64,000 bases of DNA, from the NCBI RefSeq assembly GCF_004379255.2, contig NC_056049.1, positions 22,614,063 through 22,678,062 on the forward strand, written 5' to 3'. Under the pieces are notes generated by a model, which was not told the origin of the DNA, made no database searches, and worked only from the letters and a program-made list of their open reading frames with translations. The position numbers and the translations under genes are program-made. The stretch comes from Salvia splendens. Taxonomy: Eukaryota; Streptophyta; Magnoliopsida; Lamiales; Lamiaceae. Below, piece after piece: positions 57,481 to 64,000 of this stretch. How positions within the stretch are numbered: position 1 is the stretch's first letter; each line of letters opens with the position of its first letter.

Positions 57481-57806
57481 GCTTATAGTACCATCCGACA
57501 CTGTCAAATAAACAGCGATAAATAATCCAAGGGACTTAGGTACATAAGGGCACGACACAACAAAATACGGGGAAGACTATCACCGAAAAAAAAGGATCCA
57601 AGTAGCAACCAACAACACGAACAGCCACAATACCCGTACTCAAGTGGCGAGAAAGTATGTAACTCTAATCCGGAGAGAGCGAAGCAGATCAAAGCAGTTA
57701 ACCTCCAAATAGAACTCTTGAATTTGCCTAAATCTAACATCGATGTAGCTATCCTTTACTCGCCCTGGTATAATGTCTTATATGCTCTAGGTTTAATAAT
57801 GTAAAA

Positions 57807-58025
57807 AACCATTAAAACAATGCCGTTTTAGTTGATTTTTTTAAAAATAAGAAAAACAAAATTTAAAACTACAATAAAACGATATTTTCCCTTATCTAAG
57901 GTATACCACGTCATAAACCATTAAAACAATGTCGTTTTAGTTGATTTTTTTTTAAATAAGAAAAACAAAATTTAAAACTACGATAAAACGATATTTTCCC
58001 TAGTCTAGGTATACCAAGTCATACT
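57807..58025. repeat. Tandem pair with 109-bp period
   Basis: AACCATTAAAACAATGCCGT at 57807 and AACCATTAAAACAATGTCGT at 57916 start two nearly identical units, each ending in ATAAAACGATATTTTCCCT and a GGTATACCA word. Confidence 0.88.
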
Positions 58026-58094
58026 GTCAACTTGGTATACCTAAAATAGAGAATATTTCCTACTGTTTATATAGCTTAGTCTGAAAATTGTTTG

Positions 58095-59120
58095 CGAGCT
58101 ATTTCAACAATTTCATCAGTCCTTTTCGATTGAGGAAATTAAATTGCCATACATATAAATGGAGTAGTAAATAAAGCCATTATCCGGTCACATAGTGAAA
58201 ATAAAATGATTTTCTCATTGGGATTCATGGATGAATATGATTGAAGATGGAGGATGAGCACGAAATGAAAGCACCAATTGTTAAGAAATGATTTCTCTTA
58301 ACAAGTTTCCGGCGTCGCAAAGGCGATCAGCAGCTGCAGAGGGATAAATGGTAGTCGCGAGAGCTTTGCCCGCCTATCAAACCGATTGCAAAAGAAAGTA
58401 AAATACGATAAAAGAAAAATAAGATAATTTGATATTTCTTGAATGATCCAAATGAATAATAATGTCCACTATTTATAATAGTGGATATCCTAACTTAAGG
58501 AACAAGAAAATAATCCTAATAAATATAAAAAGATATCATAAATTAATAATTAACTAAATAATATAGATATGAGATAATCCTAGAAATATGCTCGTATCAT
58601 ATAGTTACACTACACTAACCCAATTCATTTAATTAAACAGTCTTATCTCAATTTTTCTTGACATGTTATGCAATAGCCACAACTTGACAATGGTGATATG
58701 TAACAAATATAGACCAACACGCATTAAATTCCCTCCTTTGTTTTATAAAGGTCCCAATATTGCCACGTTAGTGAATATTTGCCCTTTGATTTCATTTGAT
58801 CCCTCCGTCCTACTAATAATTATTAATCACAAGCCAAACGATGGATTATAAGAAAACTACAATGCTAACTACACTAAACAGTAAACACATTATATGTCGG
58901 GGATTTTAGTGGGCTAATAACGACGTGCAACTTTCAAACATAAATATTTAGAAGAGTCGAATAATAACGTAAAATAGCGTGCCTAGGAAATCATTTTTGG
59001 TGGAACGAATAGAATATTATTCCTACACAATTACCTAGCATATTTGCTGGTGAAACTAAAGTCCATTTCCCATACTATAACGTGCCAATATGATTTTTTT
59101 TATATAGCAACACCGTTATT
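58095..59120. repeat. Inverted partner of the repeat at 3950-4270, expanded by insertions
   Basis: On the minus strand the order of landmarks equals that at 3950-4270. Homologous parts are about 58095-58165, 58600-58770 and 59060-59120. Insertions at about 58170-58595 (LTR-like) and 58775-59050 separate them. Confidence 0.75.
58170..58595 (+). mobile_element. Retroelement 3'-end/LTR-like fragment
   Basis: GAAAGCACCAATTGTTAAGA at about 58264 looks like the end of a retroelement interior running into an LTR that starts TGTTAAGAAATGATTTCTCT (about 58278). A CACTATTTATAATAGTGG palindrome with a TATA-type core lies near 58468. The start resembles the LTR-like fragment at about 38819. No coding region remains. 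Confidence 0.45.
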
Positions 59121-59267
59121 AACTACTAATTTTTTCAAGACTAAATCGGAGTACGATTCTAAGACATTTTTTTGTCAATCCAATAAATCGAAAGTTTGAA
59201 TCATCTGAGAATAAATGAAGAATGATCTTCTTTAATCTATATAAGATTTTTTTTTCAAGCTTTTTGA

Positions 59268-59840
59268 GCATCCTCATCGGTGCTTTCCCTGACGGACGAT
59301 GTCTGTGCCGATGGCGCGTCACACCCATATCCGCCGCTGTGCTCTTGCCAACGGCACGGCGCTGCTCGCTACATCGAGCACGTCCGCGCCGCTGAGCAGG
59401 GCGTCGTGGCAACACAAAAAATTTCCCACCACACTATACAATTCTCATCTAAATTCTCCCATCTAAATTTACTATAGAATAGTCTTCCACGAAGGTATTT
59501 TTTAGACTTTAAGTATGTAATTTTTAATTTGTAGGATTTTAATATGTAATTTTTTTTAGGATTTAAGTATGTAATTTTTATTTTTTTAAATTTGTAATAG
59601 TAGTTAAGTATTTTTAATGTATTTTTATGTTGTAGAAATGTTTTTAGTAATTGAAGTATTTAAATTAAATAATGGAATGGTGGGATCCTTGAGCATGTCA
59701 TTGCGGAAGAGCATGAATGTGGGTGTTGTGCTGTTGTGCTCTTGGGAAAGAGCAGTGAGTAAAAAATTAATAAATATGGGTTCGGGTCCACATCCATACT
59801 CTTTGGCAAGAGCATGGGTAGTCTTTCATTTTAATTGATC
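59268..59840. mobile_element. MITE/Harbinger-derived relic
   Basis: It begins GAGCATCCTCATCGGTGCTT and contains ACAATTCTCATCTAAATTCT, a word also in the leader of the Harbinger fragment at about 53320. It ends with GAGCATGGGTAGTC. The 59690-59830 part shares, inverted, GGACCCACATTTATTAAT-like and GAGCATGAATGTGGG words with 41930-42010. Confidence 0.45.
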
Positions 59841-60109
59841 ATATCCTCAAAGGCTCAAATCCTTCACTATATGTCAGATTTATTTAAAGACTAAGTCCAA
59901 AATTGGTCTCTATATAATAATAAGATTAATCAGGTTAATTAAATCAAAATTAAGTCATTAATTTGATCAAATCACATTTGACCATTAAGTTTTTTGATGC
60001 AATTTTTAACTTTTGATCAAAACATATTCTTTAAGACCAAAATATAATAGACTTTATATAGGACTAAATTTTTTTAGGACAAATTCTTCGTCTAGACTAT
60101 TTCACATTT

Positions 60110-60225
60110 TCAAAACATTGTTGGACAGAAAATAATTTCGATCTCTTAGTACCATTCTCGGCAATTCTATCTTAAGGAAGAAGAATTGATTTCATTAATT
60201 ATGTAATTTGTTAATATTCGTAGTT
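60110..60225. repeat. Third copy of the 57190 block, upstream of the last intact dioxygenase
   Basis: The words CAAAACATTGTTGGACA, GTACCATTCTCGGCAATTCT and TAAGGAAGAAGAATTGATTT follow the order seen at 57180-57260. Its presence about 500 bp before the 60712 gene indicates duplication of intergenic DNA together with cluster members. Confidence 0.8.
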
Positions 60226-60660
60226 GGAGTCCATACTTGAAAGAAAAAAAAAGTGTTTTGGATAAGTGAAATATACTGTAGAATGTTTTAGTAAGAAAAA
60301 ATTGTAGTACTATATTAAATGTGATATTTATAGATAAGTTTGGGAAGAACTGGAGGATAAAAATTAGTACAAAAGTGAATATAATTTAAACTTTGTAATG
60401 AATATTAATATTAATAATTTATTTTCTTAAATCAGTCAAATAAGTTCACTCGGAGAGGCGAGCAGAGTTCACGGCCATTTGCTAATAATTGAAGTGTGTA
60501 CGCCTTAAAAGAGCGGGAGAAAAAGAAACGGTTTTTCCGTTTTAGTGTAGTGGGCCCCGAATTGAAATGTGTATGACTCCATAGCTAATACTAAGGAGAT
60601 ATCAGCTTCAGCTCCTTATCTTCACCAATCACACCCACAATTCTACCATACCTCTTCTCC

Positions 60661-60667
60661 TATATAA
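60661..60667 (+). promoter_or_regulatory. TATA-like box of the dioxygenase gene at 60712
   Basis: TATATAA lies 51 bp before the ATG, aligned with the TAAATAAA boxes before 51161 and 45940. At 43255 the aligned position reads ATAGTAAATT, a weaker match. The start site would lie within about 20 bp of the ATG, so the leader is very short. Confidence 0.5.
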
Positions 60668-60711
60668 TTATAACCTCATATCCATGCATAGGTATCAATT
60701 TCCAATCAAAC

Positions 60712-62096
60712 ATGGCGACCGCAAACCTCTACAGCAGGGAAGCTGAAGTAAAAGCCTTCGATGAAACCAAAACCGGCGTTAAAGGTTTAATCGATAGCGG
60801 CATAACTCACCTTCCTAAATTCTTCATCAACCCCCAAATCGATCCACATCAGGCTCTGATCAGCTCAGAAAACGTGCAATTGGAGTTCCCATTGCTCGAC
60901 CTTGAAGGCGTAGCCGATGATCCGATCAAGCGCAAGGCCGTCGTCGACGCCGCTCGCGTTGCTTCGGAAACTTGGGGATTCTTCCAAGTGATCAACCATG
61001 GGATTCCGGAGGTGGTATTGGATGAAATGATCGGTGGTGTGCGCCGCTTCTTCGGTCTAGATGATGAAGAGCGGAAGAAGTGGTACACGAGGGATGCGAA
61101 TGCGAGGTTTGTTTACAACAGCAATTTTGATTTGCATAAATCGCCGGCGGCTACTTGGAGAGACACTGTTTTCTGTGAAATGGCTCCTCATCTTCCTCAA
61201 CCCGACCAATTGCCCTCTGTTTGCAGGTAATTTCTCCATTGATTGTTGCAGATTTTCTATAATTGGTTCAATTGAATGGTGGTGGTGATGATCGATAATG
61301 AAATTTAATGTTATTTTGTAGTCTATGTATGGTGTTTGGATGACTCTTTTGGTGTGAATTTAGATTTGAATTTGAAAAAAAGTGAAGTGAAATTTCTGCT
61401 ACTCTGCAACAAGGTTGAATAGCTGAGTGTGGATGGATCTTTGCAGGGATATTATGGTTGAATACACAAAACAAGTGATGAAGCTAGGAAGAAGTTTGTT
61501 TCAAATATTATCCGAGGCACTAGGTCTCAAGGCCGATCATCTCATAGACATGAAATGCGCGGATGGGATGGCTATGTTGATGCATTACTACCCGGAATGC
61601 CCTCAGCCGGAGCTGACCCTAGGCACGCCCAAGCACGCTGACAGCGACTTCCTAACGGTGCTGCTGACCGACCAAATACGAGGCCTGCAAGTGCTCTACC
61701 AGAACCAGTGGGCTGATGTGCCCCTTGTGCCAGGAGCACTGGTGGTAAATATTGGTGATCTTCTTCAGGTAGTCAAGTTAACCATATTTTTTTTCTCCAC
61801 AATGTATATATGTAGAGTTATTTATATTTTCTTGCTTGCTGTAGCTTGTGACAAATGACAGGTTTGTGAGTGCTGACCACAGAGTACTGGTGAATAGCTC
61901 GAGGTCTAGAGTTGCAGTTGCGTGTTTCTTCAGAAATGATGCTATTAGGTCCACAGAGCTCTACAGGCCAATTGAAGAGCTCGTATCCGAAGATGATCCA
62001 CCGAGATATAGGGCAACTACTCTGGATGAGTATATTACCCACTACATCTTCAAGAGGCAGCATGGAAGTTCTGCTTTGTCACATTTTCGAGTTTGA
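60712..62096 (+). CDS. 2-oxoglutarate/Fe(II)-dependent dioxygenase with an RxA variant motif (362 aa)
   Basis: The exons are 60712-61226, 61447-61768 and 61845-62096 (1089 nt), with the same phases as its paralogues. It has LEFPLLDLEGV, WGFFQVINHGIPE, MHYYPECPQPE, the iron ligands in KHADSDFLTV and SADHRV, and LVVNIGDLLQ. Two differences stand out. The codon split by intron 1 is AG|G (Arg), the usual family residue, where the other copies have AG|T (Ser). The usual RxS motif that holds 2-oxoglutarate reads SRVAVACFF, with Ala in place of Ser (Arg kept). The frame is intact. Activity may be retained with altered co-substrate affinity; that is inference. The start follows the shared CAATTTCCAATCAAACATGG leader. 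Confidence 0.92.
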
Positions 62097-62440
62097 ACTT
62101 GATTTACCCCATTTTGATGGGGTTGAGAAGGTGGAAATGTTATGAAGACAAGGTAGAGCTCATGTTTAGAAATGGTTTATCAATATATTGATATTGATGA
62201 GCGTTGTGCTAATATTTGTAGGTTTCAATCTGTCTTTACACTATATCAATCTGTATATTATAGGTGTCAATTTAATAATGTCAGTTCTCTTGTATCGCTT
62301 TGATAATGTCAGTTGTATACCTATATTATAGAAAATATTGACCCAAAACTAACTGAGCCTTTCACTATGTATATATATGCATATCATTACAAGAAATATT
62401 AGCATTTGATCCTTTCACTAACTGAGCCTTTCACTAACTG

Positions 62441-63287
62441 AGCCTCGGATAATATTTGGAACAAACTTCTTCCCAGCTTCATCACTTGTTTTGTGTATTC
62501 AACCATTATATTCCTGCATAAATCCACACAAAATTATCTGATAAAAAATTCCAATTCATTTCCCTAAAAATATGTCATTGTTTCAATTTCACATTAAAAT
62601 TTTGCAATTGAAACACCAAAAAGCCATCCTAACACCATAAAATTACTCTCAAAATGATCAGTCCAAAACTATACAGAGACAGACTACACAATAAAACTGA
62701 ATTTTATCATCAATCATCATCACCACCATCAAATTAGACCAATTATTGGAAATCTGCAACAATCAAAGGACAAATTACCAGCAAACAGAGGGCAATTGCT
62801 CGGGTTGAGGAAGATCAGGAGCCATTTCACAGAAAACAGTGTCTCTCCAATTAGCCGACGGCGCTCTATACAGATCAAAATTGGTGTTGTAAACAGCCCT
62901 AGCTTTCAAATCCCTCGTATACCACTTCTTCTTCTTCTCTTCATCATCTTGACCGAAGAAACGGCGTGCCCCGTCGATCATATCCTCCAATACAGCCTCC
63001 GGAATCCCATGGTTGATCACTTGGAAGAATCCCCAAGTGTCGGAAGCTTCGCGAACGGCGTCGACGACGGCCTCGCGCTTGATCGGATCATCACCGACGC
63101 CTTCTAGGTTAATCAATGGGAACTCGAATTGGGCGTTGTGTGAGGTGATGAGTGTCTGTTGTGGATCAATTTGGGGGTTTATGAAGAATTTAGGAACTTG
63201 GGTTATGCCGCTTTCGAGTAAGCCTTTAAGGCCGGTTTTGGCATCATCGAAGGCTTTTACTTCAGTTTCCCGGCTGTAGCAGTCCAT
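62441..63287 (-). pseudogene. Inverted, 3'-truncated dioxygenase copy
   Basis: Exon 1 (63287-62779) is open: MDCYSRETEVKAFDDAKTG, FEFPLINLEGV, WGFFQVINHGIPE and RDTVFCEMAPDLPQPEQLP. It ends TGCTG|GTAA rather than the family TGCAG|GTAA, so the split codon changes (Trp in read-through). Exon 2 starts at 62513 (NIMVEYTKQVMKLGRSLFQI) and stops matching after SEA at 62441, where a short repeat of CTTTCACTAACTGAGC takes over. The iron ligands and exon 3 are lost. A 170-residue N-terminal protein could be made from exon 1 but would be non-catalytic. It is the only cluster member on the minus strand, tail to tail with the gene at 60712. Confidence 0.9.
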
Positions 63288-63289
63288 AT

Positions 63290-64000
63290 TTGATTCGAAA
63301 TTGACACCTATTGCTACGGGGGGATAGGATTTGAATTTGTTTAGGTGGTGTGATTAGTGAAGATAGTGATCACGTGGTTATTAGCTATGTTAGAACAAGT
63401 GGAGATGGTGAAGTATGGAGCTGATGCATACCTCTCTCACTTTCTGGTTCTTCCATTTTTTTTGTGGAAAATGTTGATGGGAAACAACAGATGGAAAACG
63501 AACAAAAAATGAGAGGGAAAATTTATAGAAAACTAACCATATCTAAACTACTAACTAAGTACTTAATTAATTACTAATCATAAAGTTTGTAGTTTTCAAT
63601 ATTTTCTTATACATTATTTTCCAGCTAAATATGTGATGACGATGTGACAAGATTTTAAACATGTTAAAAATGTTATGGCTTCTCTTCTTTAAAGTGATAT
63701 TCCTCCTTTTTTTATGGTATGGATGCCGTATTTAAAATCGGTTGACACATCATCATGTATTTTATCGAAAAGGTAACGGATAAGGTAGTTGCAATATTCA
63801 TGAGTTATGTATAATAAATTTTTGAAAAGTGTGAGACCGATCACCTTTTTTGTTTATTAATAATTTACTTTAAAATAGATATATAAGCGAAGAAATAATA
63901 AAATAAAATAAAATAAAATAAAAATAAGATAGATGATTAAGCATAAAAGATATATAGAATGAGAAAATAAAATAATTAAATATATTGATTTTTGTTATAA
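63290..64000. other. Upstream flank of the inverted dioxygenase copy
   Basis: Near 63300 the minus strand keeps a TCAATTTCGAATCAAATATGG leader related to that of the other copies. Beyond it the DNA is AT-rich, with an (AAAAT)n microsatellite at about 63898-63925 and no other gene. Confidence 0.5.

Noticed and set aside
57504..57740. 78-codon minus-strand hydrophobic frame
   Set aside because: No family resemblance, no gene context, and it lies in repeat-rich spacer DNA.

Overview
The window is nuclear DNA from a plant. It is AT-rich and gene-poor, with GT-AG introns and dense nested transposons. The protein families and transposon types fit an asterid eudicot, most likely Lamiales and possibly Lamiaceae (a Salvia-like genome). 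That placement is inference from remembered family resemblance, not from a search.

Left part (1-30 kb), conserved genes. A small unknown plant protein lies at 501-833 (-). A seven-exon HNH-nuclease-domain gene lies at 6676-9665 (+). Three minus-strand loci follow: a wrecked RAD5-type DNA repair helicase (10056-15593), an apparently intact 20-exon actin-related protein 9 gene (17017-25996) and an intact five-exon HR-like lesion-inducing membrane protein gene (26773-29592). As I recall, Arabidopsis chromosome 5 carries RAD5B, ARP9 and an HR-lesion-inducer gene close together, so this looks like old conserved synteny in which the RAD5 member has died. A 2019-bp PIF/Harbinger transposon with TTA target duplications sits inside RAD5 exon 1, and a 1153-bp Mutator-like element with a 9-bp duplication sits in an ARP9 intron.

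Middle part (30-43 kb), mobile DNA. There is a decayed Ty1/copia retrotransposon (about 31.66-38.5 kb). A hAT-type element holds a Harbinger element that carries only the Myb/SANT-like ORF1. A 52-bp minisatellite, a Stowaway MITE and a 56-bp tandem array follow, the array lying directly in front of the next gene.

Right part (43-63.3 kb), a tandem cluster of 2-oxoglutarate/Fe(II) dioxygenases of the ACC-oxidase-homolog-1-like type. Three gene models are intact (43255-44646, 51161-52576, 60712-62096, all +). One is split by a 2.7-kb solo-LTR-like insertion (45940-49954), one orphan terminal exon remains (50214-50426), and one inverted 3'-truncated copy closes the window (62441-63287, -). The intact genes share three exons with identical phases, the HxD...H iron triad and the same leader before the ATG. 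They probably arose by unequal crossing-over and serve specialised metabolism, with unknown substrates. Between the second and third intact genes lies a composite of Harbinger, MULE and hAT fragments and dispersed repeats.

No tRNA, rRNA or CRISPR array was recognised. No clearly new kind of system is evident. The most informative objects are the transposon-disrupted RAD5 locus, the dioxygenase cluster with its amplified promoter repeat, and the dynein-light-chain copy carried inside the LTR-like insertion.
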